64,000 nucleotides of DNA from Cytobacillus gottheilii. Lineage in GTDB: Bacteria > Bacillota > Bacilli > Bacillales > Cytobacillaceae. Shown piece after piece: positions 1-8,555 of this stretch; positions within the stretch are counted from its first letter, which is position 1, and every line of letters begins with the position of its first letter. The translations under genes were made by a program, and so were the position numbers. The stretch lies in NCBI RefSeq assembly GCF_900166665.1, contig NZ_LT800494.1, positions 589,397 through 653,396 on the forward strand. Reading direction: 5' to 3'. A model generated the notes under the pieces. That model was not told the origin of the DNA. It ran no database searches and saw only the letters and a program-made list of their open reading frames with translations.

Positions 1-85
1 CACTTATGGGCAAGATCGATTTCAGAGAGTGAAAAAAAACATTAATGAATATAACCTTTTATACAAGGGGATAAGAAAAATATAA
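1..85 (+). CDS. C-terminal fragment of an unidentified protein
   Basis: The window opens inside an open frame (codons starting at base 2) that ends at TAA 83-85. The visible tail is about 27 residues, rich in Lys, Asn and Tyr, and ends GIRKI. The other two frames stop sooner, at 28-30 region and 43-45. The piece is too short to assign a family. Being 5' to a LicC-like gene, it could belong to a cell-surface polymer locus, but that is inference only. Confidence 0.35.
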   Translation, partial: TYGQDRFQRVKKNINEYNLLYKGIRKI

Positions 86-444
86 TAGTGGAACGACCAT
101 AAACTCGGCATCCTTTTAATTAAATTTTTTTCTAATAGGCTGCTGGTTGTATTGAACGGCATGATGTACGGATGGGAAAATGGAAACAGGCCCCTTAAGG
201 GTGATGCGTCTCACTCCCTGAAGCCGGAACTTTGAGTGAGAATTTTCACTTCTTCTCATTTAAGCCTTTAGAAAAAATCGGTTTGCTCTGATTTAATTCA
301 GTTAAATAATAATTTGTATTCCTAGCAATTAATTAGAAGGATATGATAATGTACCTACTAAAGGTTTGAAGGGATCATTGGATTCCTTTACTATTGGTTG
401 ATGATTATAAGAGAAATTAAAAGCACAGAAGGGAAAGGGTAGAA
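86..444. other. Intergenic leader before the LicC-like gene, with one hairpin
   Basis: No supported gene is present. The only clear structure is an 8-bp perfect inverted repeat, TCTCACTC (209-216) with GAGTGAGA (about 234-241), separated by a GC-richer loop and followed by a pyrimidine-rich stretch. It could be a terminator for the gene ending at 85 or part of a leader RNA. No known riboswitch consensus was recognised in the segment. Confidence 0.3.
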
Positions 445-1134
445 ATGAGGGCAATAATATTGGCAGCAGGACTTGGAACGCGATTGCGACCATTAACAAA
501 TGATACTCCGAAGGCACTAGTAAAGGTTGCTGGAAAACCCATGCTGGAAAGACAAATTGAATTTTTACATGAAAAAGGTATTGAAGACATTACCATTGTT
601 ACTGGGTACTTAGCGCATAAATTTGACTACTTAAAAGCAAAATATGATGTCAAACTTGTACTGAACGAAAAATATGATGTTTATAATAATATTTATACTA
701 TGTATAAGGTAAAAGATATCCTTCCTGGCTCTTATGTAATTGAGGGGGATATTTATATGAATAACAATGTTATTGATCCAAATCCTAAGGTTTCTACCTA
801 TTACTCAGCCTTCCGAACTAATTTCCAAAACGAGTGGAAATTAGTAACAGATGAAAACGGCCGTGTCACAAACATTGTCGTTGGTGATGGTGAGAATGAC
901 CATATTATGACGGGGATTTCATATTGGAGTAAGGAGGATGGGGAGTATATTGTTAAAGAACTCGAACAAGCAATCGAGTCTGGCGGGTTTGACGAGTTAT
1001 TTTGGGATGACATGGTAAGAAATAACTTTTCAAACTTAAATGTCTACCTTCATCCATTAGAAGAATTTGACAGCTTCGAAATAGATAGTGTAGATGATTT
1101 GGAGAAGGTTGAAGAAATAATAAGTAAAAAATGA
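445..1134 (+). CDS. LicC-like CTP:phosphocholine-type cytidylyltransferase
   Basis: The 229-residue protein is a single nucleotidyltransferase domain. It opens with the NTP-binding signature AGLGTRLRPLT (residues 8-18) followed by PKALVKV. It resembles LicC, which makes CDP-choline from CTP and phosphocholine: motifs such as FLHEKGI, the aromatic NNIYTMY segment, the central ENEW-type motif and the C-terminal EIDSVDDL all have LicC counterparts. CDP-choline would donate phosphocholine to teichoic acid or another surface glycan. The start follows GGGAAAGGG. No LicA or LicB kinase or transporter is visible, so the substrate could instead be another small phospho-alcohol or a phosphonate, as in PntC relatives. 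A strong terminator follows. Confidence 0.8.
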   Translation: MRAIILAAGLGTRLRPLTNDTPKALVKVAGKPMLERQIEFLHEKGIEDITIVTGYLAHKFDYLKAKYDVKLVLNEKYDVYNNIYTMYKVKDILPGSYVIEGDIYMNNNVIDPNPKVSTYYSAFRTNFQNEWKLVTDENGRVTNIVVGDGENDHIMTGISYWSKEDGEYIVKELEQAIESGGFDELFWDDMVRNNFSNLNVYLHPLEEFDSFEIDSVDDLEKVEEIISKK

Positions 1135-1158
1135 GGCTGATACATAAGTATTCAGCCT

Positions 1159-1384
1159 AGTGATCCGAATGGTTAGAGTACAACACTTTCTAATCATTCG
1201 GATTTTTTTGTTTGTTATTTTATAATATACCTTTCAAAGATGAGTGAAGTGGAGAAGAGGAAGATGGCTTTCACGTCACGGGAAGCGAGGTCCGCAGCGC
1301 AATGAAACGGACTTGTGTAAATACCAAAACCATGACATTGAACTCGTGTTTTAGAAATATTATTTTCTTATTGTCCTACATTCT
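1159..1384 (+). repeat. Dispersed repeat module, copy 1 (internally deleted)
   Basis: It consists of the terminator hairpin, an AT-rich linker, GATGAGTGAAGTGGAG, then GGAAGCGAGGTCCGCAGCGC, AACGGACTTGTGTAAA and a tail containing GTGTTTTAGAAA and TTGTCC. The same blocks occur in the same order at 60124-60420, where an extra GC-rich core of roughly 80 bp lies between the first and second blocks. Copy 1 therefore looks like a deletion derivative. Confidence 0.7.
1163..1210 (+). terminator. Rho-independent terminator of the LicC-like gene
   Basis: A stem of about 15 bp (ATCCGAATGGTTAGA pairing with TCTAATCATTCGGAT, one G-T pair) is followed by seven T. The hairpin sequence is nearly the same as the one after minJ at 60127-60172, so it appears to be part of a dispersed repeat module. 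Confidence 0.85.
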
Positions 1385-1454
1385 TTTTTATTTAATCGAA
1401 AAACAACTCTAAAAAACTAGTATATTGTTGAATAATGTGGAAATGAAAATTATT

Positions 1455-1482
1455 TTGCTATTTAAATAGATTGTGATATAAT
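1455..1482 (+). promoter_or_regulatory. Putative SigA promoter of tagO
   Basis: The -10 box TATAAT (1477-1482) is extended by TGA immediately upstream. A weak -35 TTGCTA (1455-1460) lies 16 bp away. The tagO start codon is about 125 bp downstream, leaving a long leader in which no clear structure was seen. Confidence 0.5.
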
Positions 1483-1609
1483 TCATTTTGGTAAACAATA
1501 AATGTAAATGCTCGGTTAGCTCAAAGAGAAAAATATTGGCAGATAATAAAGAATAAATACCTGATTTGAAAGTGTGTTACTTGGGTATCATTTAAATAAG
1601 GAGGGCATC

Positions 1610-2674
1610 ATGTTATACGTTACCCTAATACTGTGCTTCCTATGTTCAATACTAATAACACCATTTATAATAAAATTAGCTCATAAAATTGGAGCTACAG
1701 ACAAACCAAACCATCGAAAAGTACACCAAAAGGTAATGCCTCGATTAGGTGGTGTAGCGATCTTTATTAGCTTTGTATTAGGCTTTTTAATTTTACGCCC
1801 AGAAAGTCCATATTCACTTCCTATTTTAGTGGGAAGTATCATTATCATCATTACCGGGATATTAGATGATAAATATGAAATTTCTGCTAAATACAAGCTT
1901 CTTGGTCAATTAGCTGCTGCTTTAGTTGTTGTAATATGGGGTGGAATTGATGTTGAATTTATTAACATACCATTTATGGGTGAAAAGCTAAACTTTGGTA
2001 TATTCACAATTCCAATTACCGTTTTATGGATTATTGGTGTTACCAACGCGATTAACTTAATTGACGGACTAGACGGTCTGGCAGCTGGAGTTTCTTCCAT
2101 TGCCTTAATTACCATTTCTGGAATGGCGATTATAATGGGGAATGGATATGTAATTGCAATTGCCTCCATTGTGCTATTCAGTACATTAGGGTTCCTGTTC
2201 TACAACTTTCATCCAGCTAAAATATTCATGGGTGATACTGGGGCGCTTTTTTTAGGATACATGATTGCAGTACTTTCCTTACTAGGATTCAAAAATGTAA
2301 CGTTGATTTCCTTTATTGTACCAATAATCATACTTGGTGTTCCAATCTCCGATACATTTTATGCTATTATTCGGAGGATTGTTAATAAAAAGCCGTTATC
2401 TGAAGCAGACAAGTCTCATTTGCATCATTGCTTGTTGCGGTTGGGATATTCACATCGACAAACGGTGTTAATGATCTATGCGATGGCTGCTTTATTTGGA
2501 CTAGTTGCGGTGATCTTCTCCCAAGCAAAACTTTGGGGCGCATTTCTGCTTGTGATCGCACTGCTTGTATTAATTGAATTGCTAGCAGAAAAAATTGGTC
2601 TTGTCGGTAAAAATTATAGACCGCTCCTGAAACTATATAAAGATATACGGTATTCTACTGCGAAAGACCGTTAG
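1610..2674 (+). CDS. tagO: TagO, undecaprenyl-phosphate GlcNAc-1-phosphate transferase
   Basis: TagO transfers GlcNAc-1-P from UDP-GlcNAc to undecaprenyl phosphate, the first membrane step of wall teichoic acid synthesis. The 354-residue protein has about ten hydrophobic segments. It carries the MraY/WecA-family motifs: DKPNHRKVHQ with PRLGG near residue 38-52, the DDK motif of the first aspartate loop, NLIDGLDGL, the MGDTGALFLG motif, and the C-terminal HLHH histidine motif. ATG 1610 is chosen because AAGGAGGGC sits just upstream and the reading starts directly with the first membrane helix. A GTG at 1574 in frame lacks such a site. Confidence 0.93.
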   Translation: MLYVTLILCFLCSILITPFIIKLAHKIGATDKPNHRKVHQKVMPRLGGVAIFISFVLGFLILRPESPYSLPILVGSIIIIITGILDDKYEISAKYKLLGQLAAALVVVIWGGIDVEFINIPFMGEKLNFGIFTIPITVLWIIGVTNAINLIDGLDGLAAGVSSIALITISGMAIIMGNGYVIAIASIVLFSTLGFLFYNFHPAKIFMGDTGALFLGYMIAVLSLLGFKNVTLISFIVPIIILGVPISDTFYAIIRRIVNKKPLSEADKSHLHHCLLRLGYSHRQTVLMIYAMAALFGLVAVIFSQAKLWGAFLLVIALLVLIELLAEKIGLVGKNYRPLLKLYKDIRYSTAKDR

Positions 2675-2726
2675 TGCCAAGGAACCTTAGAGTTGCTAAA
2701 AAGGTCTGCTGTAAAATATGAAAATG

Positions 2727-2785
2727 AAAATCCGAACTGTCTTAAATTCTACCGAAGAATTTAAACATAGTTCGGATTTTTTTAT
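2727..2785 (+). terminator. Terminator downstream of tagO
   Basis: A long interrupted stem (AAATCCGAACT with AGTTCGGATTT, continuing through TTAAATTC/GAATTTAA) is followed by a run of T. Confidence 0.85.
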
Positions 2786-3416
2786 TTGTACCCGTATGTT
2801 TCTGCTCCTTATCCCATATAAGCATGAATGACAGAGTGTTCATTGATTACGGAAGTTGAATTGAATTATACCCGCTTGCTTGTTAGAACCCTTTAACTTT
2901 TACAGCTGTGATTACAAATTAGAGAATAAAAAGACATGCTTAACAAATTAGTTGTCAAAGAACATGTTTAAATTATCTCCACTTGGCTTCTTAACTATTC
3001 ATTCCATTCTAAAGCATTCACTTTTTTAATTTAGAATTCCCCCTTGGACCAGGGCTTTCATAAGTGTAATCGATTGTGTATCAGTGGGTTTTTCAATGAA
3101 GAATAAAAACATCCTCTAAATTTCTATATATGAAAATACAGACAAGAATGGACAATAGGGATTGGAAGGGGCACTGTTAATGGCAAGCAAGCATCTTAGT
3201 AAGTAACATGATTGTTCGAATATAGAGGGTTTATTCCCTTTGTTGACGACAGATGGCGGCAGAAGATGTTATAAAGCTGATTTTTGGAAATGGTTAGGTT
3301 TTAAATAATTCTAATGAGCTAAGTAATCCTATATCTTTTATTAGTCAGATATAGGATTTGTGTGTCAGCTATCTTATAAGGACTATTAGTTTTTTTCTTC
3401 AATAATGTCTAGATAT
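2786..3416. other. Gene-free interval between tagO and tagU
   Basis: No open frame with a ribosome binding site was found on either strand. The interval is AT-rich and contains a 12-bp perfect inverted repeat at 3325-3358. The rest shows nothing recognisable. Confidence 0.5.
3325..3358. repeat. Perfect 12-bp inverted repeat
   Basis: AATCCTATATCT (3325-3336) and AGATATAGGATT (3347-3358) are separated by 10 bp. There is no T tract on either side, so it does not look like a standard terminator. It may be an operator or the remnant of a mobile sequence. Confidence 0.5.
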
Positions 3417-3441
3417 AAAAAAAGCTGCCAATATGGCAGCT
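3417..3441 (-). terminator. Terminator of tagU (minus strand)
   Basis: AGCTGCCA pairs with TGGCAGCT around a short loop. On the minus strand the stem is followed by a run of T (A tract at 3417-3422). It lies directly after the tagU stop codon. Confidence 0.85.
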
Positions 3442-3447
3442 CGTACA

Positions 3448-4518
3448 TCAGTTCTGAGAATCCTCACTATCTGTTTGACCGTTTTCTTGATCAGGATCGT
3501 CAATTGTATTTTTTTCGGTATTTATCGTATTAGAGTTAAGATGGTTTTTCATCTCTGTTTTAACTTCTTCTAACTTTTCTTCATTCAACTGGTAATAATA
3601 AACATTAATACCGCTGGAATTTGGCAAGTACATGTCTGCTCCAGCTAAATTCAGGTTGTCGATATTAAGAGATGTTCCACCTGATACATAATCCATAAAC
3701 GATTTCATTTGTTCAAATGATAGATCAGTCTCCATATTGTTTCCAACAGCGTCTATGACGTCTCCATACTTAGTGATTGACCCTGCGGATAATGATCTTT
3801 TTATGATTGCTTTGAGTATTTCTTGCTGCCTTTTTCCGCGTTCAATATCATTATCTAACTTACGTGTCCGTGCAAGGGCAAGGGCTTCTTCACCATCCAG
3901 AATTTGTTCTCCTGGTAATAATGTGATGGCATTTGCGACATCACTTGAATTCTGCTCTGAAAATTTAAAAGGAACGTCTACTTCAATTCCATCTAATGCA
4001 TCGACAATGTCTATAAACGCATTAAAATTGAGTTTTACATAATAATCTATTGGGATATCAAGTAGATTTTCAACCGTTTCAATTGTCGTTAAAGGACCTC
4101 CGTGGGCGTGTGCATGGGTAATTTTATCTTCATACCCCAGTTTGGGGATATGCACATACGAATCACGTGGAATACTCAATAGCTTTATGGATTTGCTTGT
4201 CTTGTTAAAAGTCGCGACGAGTAAAGCGTCGGAACGGGCACTATTACTGAAGCCTCTTTCACTGCTATCATCCACTCCAATAATTAAGAGAGAGATGTTG
4301 TCTACCTCAGGTTTAGCTGCTGAAGCCCGATTGGTCTCCCTTTTTATTGGCTTGTATGAATCTTCAATAGCTGAGGAGGCTTTATTATAAAGATATGCGC
4401 CATATGCTGTTGCACTTAAGGCTAAGAGCATGATAGGGAGCAGTACCCAGATTAGGACTCGTTTTCTAATTCTTGATTTTCTTTTCTGATTATTATAATA
4501 ACGTCTATTATCAGACAT
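3448..4518 (-). CDS. tagU: LytR-CpsA-Psr (LCP) family glycopolymer ligase, TagU-like
   Basis: LCP enzymes attach wall teichoic acid or other undecaprenyl-linked glycopolymers to peptidoglycan outside the membrane. The protein (356 residues) has a basic cytoplasmic N-terminus, one membrane anchor at about residues 20-42, and an extracellular LCP domain. The domain shows LLIIGVDDS, RSDALLVATFN, LSIPRDSYV (with the conserved Arg and Asp), the DYYVKLNF segment, and ALARTRKLDNDIERGKRQQ with the phosphate-binding arginines. The C-terminal tail is acidic and Asn/Gln-rich. It is divergent in position from tagO, as in Bacillus, which supports the teichoic acid role. The exact paralogue (LytR, TagU or TagT) cannot be fixed. 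Confidence 0.88.
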   Translation of the reverse strand: MSDNRRYYNNQKRKSRIRKRVLIWVLLPIMLLALSATAYGAYLYNKASSAIEDSYKPIKRETNRASAAKPEVDNISLLIIGVDDSSERGFSNSARSDALLVATFNKTSKSIKLLSIPRDSYVHIPKLGYEDKITHAHAHGGPLTTIETVENLLDIPIDYYVKLNFNAFIDIVDALDGIEVDVPFKFSEQNSSDVANAITLLPGEQILDGEEALALARTRKLDNDIERGKRQQEILKAIIKRSLSAGSITKYGDVIDAVGNNMETDLSFEQMKSFMDYVSGGTSLNIDNLNLAGADMYLPNSSGINVYYYQLNEEKLEEVKTEMKNHLNSNTINTEKNTIDDPDQENGQTDSEDSQN

Positions 4519-4657
4519 TGCTTTCTCCTTTTCGACATAAAATGATGTATTTCTAAGTATAAACTAGTGTTAATTTTACATTCTTTTTACGTAATAGTAA
4601 AATTATTTATTTAAACTAAAGACACTTTTTGGTTGTGGGATTTTCCGATTTATGGTG

Positions 4658-5293
4658 TTACAGAACAAGCTCCTCCATATAAAGGCTTACCCCTTTGCGG
4701 ATCTGCGCTTGTCCATTTGTCAATTCGGTCATCCATTCCGAGAATGATGCTGTTTGATCTTCTTCTACATATACTTCTATTTCGACATTGTCTACATAAT
4801 GAATCTCTTTAATGGTATAAACGGAGGAACGCAGCTCATTTTCAAGCTTTCCAAGCCAGGTATAATCTACTGCTGTGTGCATAACAGCCATGAGTTTCCG
4901 TTCAACAATTCCGGTCGCTGTCAATCCTTCCGAAGTCGCTTTTCCGTACGCGCGAATTAAGCCGCCTGCTCCTAATTTAATACCCCCAAAGTACCGGGTA
5001 ATAACAGCAACGGTATCTTTTAGCTGTCTTTTTTTCAATACTTCGAGAATCGGCACGCCAGCGGTACCGCTTGGTTCACCATCATCATTTGCCTTTTGAA
5101 TTTGATCGTTTTCTCCGATTAAATAGGCTGAGCAATTATGTGTGGCGTTCCAGTGTTCTTTCTTTATTTTTTGTATAAATTCCTGTGCTTCTTGTTCCGT
5201 TTCTGCTCTAGAGATGAAAGCAATAAAACGGGATTTTTGTATAACAATTTCAGTTTCTCCATAACCTTTTACTGTTAAATAGCTCGGCAGCAT
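4658..5293 (-). CDS. yvyE: YvyE, YigZ/IMPACT family protein
   Basis: This 211-residue protein has the UPF0029/IMPACT N-terminal domain with the signature DDGEPSGTAGVPILEVL (about residues 70-86), then ITRYFGGIKLGAGGLIRAY. The C-terminal DUF1949-type domain follows. The family is conserved but its molecular function is unsettled; the eukaryotic relative IMPACT binds GCN1 in translation stress control. In Bacillus it also sits next to degS and lytR. The ATG at 5293 is preceded on the minus strand by AGGAGCGAC. Confidence 0.88.
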   Translation of the reverse strand: MLPSYLTVKGYGETEIVIQKSRFIAFISRAETEQEAQEFIQKIKKEHWNATHNCSAYLIGENDQIQKANDDGEPSGTAGVPILEVLKKRQLKDTVAVITRYFGGIKLGAGGLIRAYGKATSEGLTATGIVERKLMAVMHTAVDYTWLGKLENELRSSVYTIKEIHYVDNVEIEVYVEEDQTASFSEWMTELTNGQAQIRKGVSLYMEELVL

Positions 5294-5934
5294 AAAGTGT
5301 CGCTCCTAACGGTTGTTTTCATGTTTGATCATCAATTGACCCCTATCCGGTGGTGGAGTGTAAGCCTGCTTATTTTAAACATATGATTTTTAAATGTCTT
5401 CCATTCGAACAGGTATCCCTATTATAAATCGACATAATCCAACATGTCTTCTTTTATACTATCATAATTTATAACACAGTAGAGAGAATGGTTTGTTAGA
5501 GGGAGTGGATCTATATTTAAATGTAATTTAAGCCTTGCGAAAACTCAATCGCCGCATAGCTTGCTTGCTGCTCAGTAAGCTTTCTTTAAAAGGATTGTAA
5601 TGAAACTTTAATATGGATGTCTTAGGACCATGTTATAATAAAAAATATTCTTCAAGTGATAACGTTTTCGCTATGCGTATTCTGAGATATAGGATAAATG
5701 GCACGTTATCTGAAAATAATTATGAGACTAATTAACGAATTTAGCGGAATTTCGCACAATTTGCGGTTTTCTCATATAGAAACGAACATTTTTTCGAGTT
5801 AAAATAGGGTATAGCAACATGGAGATTATAATGGAAGTAGGTCTGGCAGGCTATTCTGACAAAAAGAGAGAATACAACATAAGTTAGCGCCAAGAACCTT
5901 ATGCTGCGCTTTTCTTTCCCTTGGAGGAATGTGA
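5294..5934. other. Gene-free interval between yvyE and degS
   Basis: It must contain divergent promoters for yvyE and degSU, but no convincing consensus pair was identified. There is no RBS-preceded open frame. Short direct repeats such as GCTTGCTTGCTGCTC occur near 5565. Nothing else was recognised. Confidence 0.4.
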
Positions 5935-7077
5935 ATGAGTTTAAAGAAATTTGATACAAAAGCACTTGATTTAATATTGCAGAAAATGATTGAAACAGTC
6001 GGAACGAGTAAAGATGAAATTTTTCGGATTGGCGAACAGTGCCGAAAAGATTATGAAACGCTAACAGATGAGTTAAAAGAGGTCAAGCTGAATGTAGCGA
6101 AAATAATTACTGCTGGTGACGAACTCGAAGTAAAGACGAGGTTTGCCCGAAAACGGCTGTCTGAAGTCAGTATGCATTTTAAGGATTATACAGAGGTTGA
6201 AGTGCGCGAGGCATATGAGAAGGCTCATCAGCTGCAAATGGATCTTTCAATGAACCGGCAGACGGAAAAACAGCTGAGAGACAAGCGCGATGATATTGAA
6301 AGAAGACTCTTAACTGTTCATGATACGATTGAGCGGGCTGAGCATCTAATCTCACAGATTACCGTTGTGATGAATTACTTAACGAGTGATCTCAAGCAAA
6401 TGGGTGAGGTGCTGGAGGATGCAAGGCTGAAGCAGGAATTTGGCTTAAAGATCATTGAAGCACAGGAAGAGGAAAGAAAACGCCTGTCGCGTGAAATCCA
6501 TGACGGCCCAGCGCAAATGATGGCAAATGTGATGATGCGTTCTGATTTAATTGAAAGAGTATACAAAGAACGCGGCGGTGCAGAAGCAATTGTAGAGATT
6601 AAAAGCCTGAAGAAAATGGTGAGAAGCGCCCTGTATGAGGTGCGGAGAATTATCTATGATCTGCGGCCAATGGCGTTGGATGATTTGGGACTTGTTCCAA
6701 CCTTGAAAAAGTATTTGCAAACAATTGAAGAATATCATCAAAACGTTGGAATTAGTTTTCAAAACATTGGAGAAGAGCGGCGGCTGCCTCCACAATATGA
6801 AGTGGCCTTATTCCGGCTGATTCAAGAATCAGTGCAAAACGCGCTCAAGCATGCGCAATGCTCGGATATTTCGGTCAAGCTGGAAATCCGCAGTGACAGA
6901 GTGGCAGCGGTAATCCGCGACAATGGCAAAGGATTTAATATAAAAGAGAAAAAGGGAGATTCCTTTGGTATCATGGGAATGAGAGAACGTGTGGAGCTTG
7001 TTGAGGGTCAGCTTTCCATTGATTCTAAGCAAGGAAGAGGCACAATCGTAATCATTCAAATCCCTTTAAGTTTATAA
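5935..7077 (+). CDS. degS: DegS, cytoplasmic sensor histidine kinase
   Basis: DegS phosphorylates DegU and so controls exoenzymes, competence, motility and biofilm genes. It has 380 residues, no membrane segment, and a long N-terminal coiled-coil sensor region (about 30-175). The HisKA_3 dimerisation box [17 protein letters not shown] contains the phosphoacceptor His189. The HATPase domain shows an N box near [10 protein letters not shown], then DNGKGF and [10 protein letters not shown]. The start is preceded by TTGGAGGAATGTG. The degU gene follows 47 bp later and is presumably cotranscribed. Confidence 0.95.
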   Translation: MSLKKFDTKALDLILQKMIETVGTSKDEIFRIGEQCRKDYETLTDELKEVKLNVAKIITAGDELEVKTRFARKRLSEVSMHFKDYTEVEVREAYEKAHQLQMDLSMNRQTEKQLRDKRDDIERRLLTVHDTIERAEHLISQITVVMNYLTSDLKQMGEVLEDARLKQEFGLKIIEAQEEERKRLSREIHDGPAQMMANVMMRSDLIERVYKERGGAEAIVEIKSLKKMVRSALYEVRRIIYDLRPMALDDLGLVPTLKKYLQTIEEYHQNVGISFQNIGEERRLPPQYEVALFRLIQESVQNALKHAQCSDISVKLEIRSDRVAAVIRDNGKGFNIKEKKGDSFGIMGMRERVELVEGQLSIDSKQGRGTIVIIQIPLSL

Positions 7078-7124
7078 AAAAAGGAAATGAACATAAAAGA
7101 GAGAGAGCTTGGGAGGCGGAGAAT

Positions 7125-7808
7125 TTGACAACAAAAATCGTAATCATCGATGATCACCAACTATTCAGAGAAGGGGTAAAAAGAATTTTGGATTTTGAAA
7201 ATTCTTTTGACGTAGTAGCAGAAGGAGATGACGGCAGCGAGGCAATGGGCCTAGTTGAGACGCATCGTCCAGATGTTGTGATTATGGATATTAATATGCC
7301 AAATACAAATGGAGTCGAAGCGACACGTTTATTGACTGAAAAGTATCCAGAATCAAAAGTCATCATCTTATCCATTCATGATGATGAAAACTATGTAACA
7401 CACGCACTAAAAACTGGTGCTAGCGGTTATCTGCTGAAAGAAATGGATGCTGACGCTCTAGTAGAAGCTGTAAAGGTTGTGGCTGATGGCGGATCCTATC
7501 TGCATCCAAAAGTTACACATAACCTAGTCAATGAATACCGCCGTTTGGCTTCTGAAGGGACAAACAATCGCAGTACCTATATGCAAGTGGAAATTCGCAG
7601 ACCGCTTCATTTGCTGACACGCCGTGAATGCGAAGTTCTTCAGCTGCTTGCTGACGGAAAAAGCAACCGCGGTATTGGTGAAGCTCTATACATTAGCGAA
7701 AAAACCGTTAAAAACCATGTGAGCAATATCCTGCAAAAAATGAATGTAAATGACCGTACACAAGCTGTTGTTGTCGCGATTAAAAACGGCTGGGTTGAGG
7801 TTCGATAA
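7125..7808 (+). CDS. degU: DegU, response regulator
   Basis: This NarL/FixJ-type regulator has 227 residues. The receiver domain carries the acidic pair DD at residues 9-10, the phosphoacceptor Asp55 in IMDINMP, Ser/Thr and Lys in the usual positions, and the C-terminal LuxR-type HTH begins at [21 protein letters not shown]. DegU binds target promoters with or without phosphorylation. The TTG start is well supported by GGGAGGCGG at the right spacing. A strong terminator ends the degSU operon. Confidence 0.96.
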   Translation: MTTKIVIIDDHQLFREGVKRILDFENSFDVVAEGDDGSEAMGLVETHRPDVVIMDINMPNTNGVEATRLLTEKYPESKVIILSIHDDENYVTHALKTGASGYLLKEMDADALVEAVKVVADGGSYLHPKVTHNLVNEYRRLASEGTNNRSTYMQVEIRRPLHLLTRRECEVLQLLADGKSNRGIGEALYISEKTVKNHVSNILQKMNVNDRTQAVVVAIKNGWVEVR

Positions 7809-7816
7809 AAAAACTG

Positions 7817-7851
7817 CACGTAAAGGGGAGCACCCTTTACGTGTTTTTTTT
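7817..7851 (+). terminator. Terminator of degSU
   Basis: CACGTAAAGGG pairs with CCCTTTACGTG around GAGCA, followed by eight T. Confidence 0.95.
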
Positions 7852-7862
7852 GTACTGCAGAA

Positions 7863-7899
7863 AATGAGGCACCCGAAAGAATATGCCGGGTGCCTCATT
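7863..7899 (-). terminator. Second hairpin, likely terminator for the minus-strand gene at 7987-8286
   Basis: AATGAGGCACCCG pairs perfectly with CGGGTGCCTCATT. On the minus strand it continues as TTTTC, so it could end transcription of the converging small gene. It may also act as a bidirectional element. Confidence 0.6.
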
Positions 7900-7986
7900 C
7901 GGTTTACTGCAAATCTTAATTGTGCATCTTTCTCGCTGTATATTTTAAAATCTTGAGGTCAAAGGGTAAATGGTTTTATGCTTATT

Positions 7987-8286
7987 TTATGTGAGAGAAT
8001 CTATGGTGAGAGCTGATACGGCCATTTCAATAATGGCTTTTGTATCAGAATGATGTTTGCGTGCTTTTTGAATCATCAACACGAGCTTATCTATATATTG
8101 AGGAGAAGAATTGTGTATGAGCCAATCTGCTAACTCGGAACCGCTAATCTGTTCCTGATGAGCAGGAATGATAATTTTTTCGTGTTTTTGTAATTCGTGC
8201 CGCAGAATATTATGATTAAAAACGTTTCTGCCTTCAAAGTATTCACGATCCTTATACAGGAATCGAGAGTGAAAAAAGTCTTCCAA
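7987..8286 (-). CDS. Small hypothetical protein between degU and degV
   Basis: The frame encodes 99 residues starting with TTG at 8286, preceded on the minus strand by AAAGGTGG about 12 bp upstream. It is soluble, rich in His, Lys and Ile, with no signal peptide. No known domain was recognised. It runs against the neighbouring operons and has its own candidate terminator. Function unknown; the call rests on length, RBS and position. Confidence 0.55.
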   Translation of the reverse strand: MEDFFHSRFLYKDREYFEGRNVFNHNILRHELQKHEKIIIPAHQEQISGSELADWLIHNSSPQYIDKLVLMIQKARKHHSDTKAIIEMAVSALTIDSLT

Positions 8287-8555
8287 CTGCTTTTAAAACC
8301 ACCTTTCTTATAATATTTGTCAATTCAACAAGTATAGAGTTTAACACAATTGTTAGAAATTAGAAGATGTTTGCGGATTCACGTAATTTTAAAATTGTTG
8401 GGATTTTTCTATTTATATTGTCTATTTAATTTAAGACTTGATCTTTATTAAATATTTACATAGTGATCTGTAAGAATCTGCTTGTAAGTAATGCAATTTT
8501 TCATTCATTCATATAAAATAATAGAAGAACATATAGTAGAGAAAAAAGGATAAGG

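Noticed and set aside
1574..1609. Upstream GTG start for tagO
   Set aside because: The ATG at 1610 has AAGGAGGGC in place and begins at the expected first membrane helix; the extension has no RBS.
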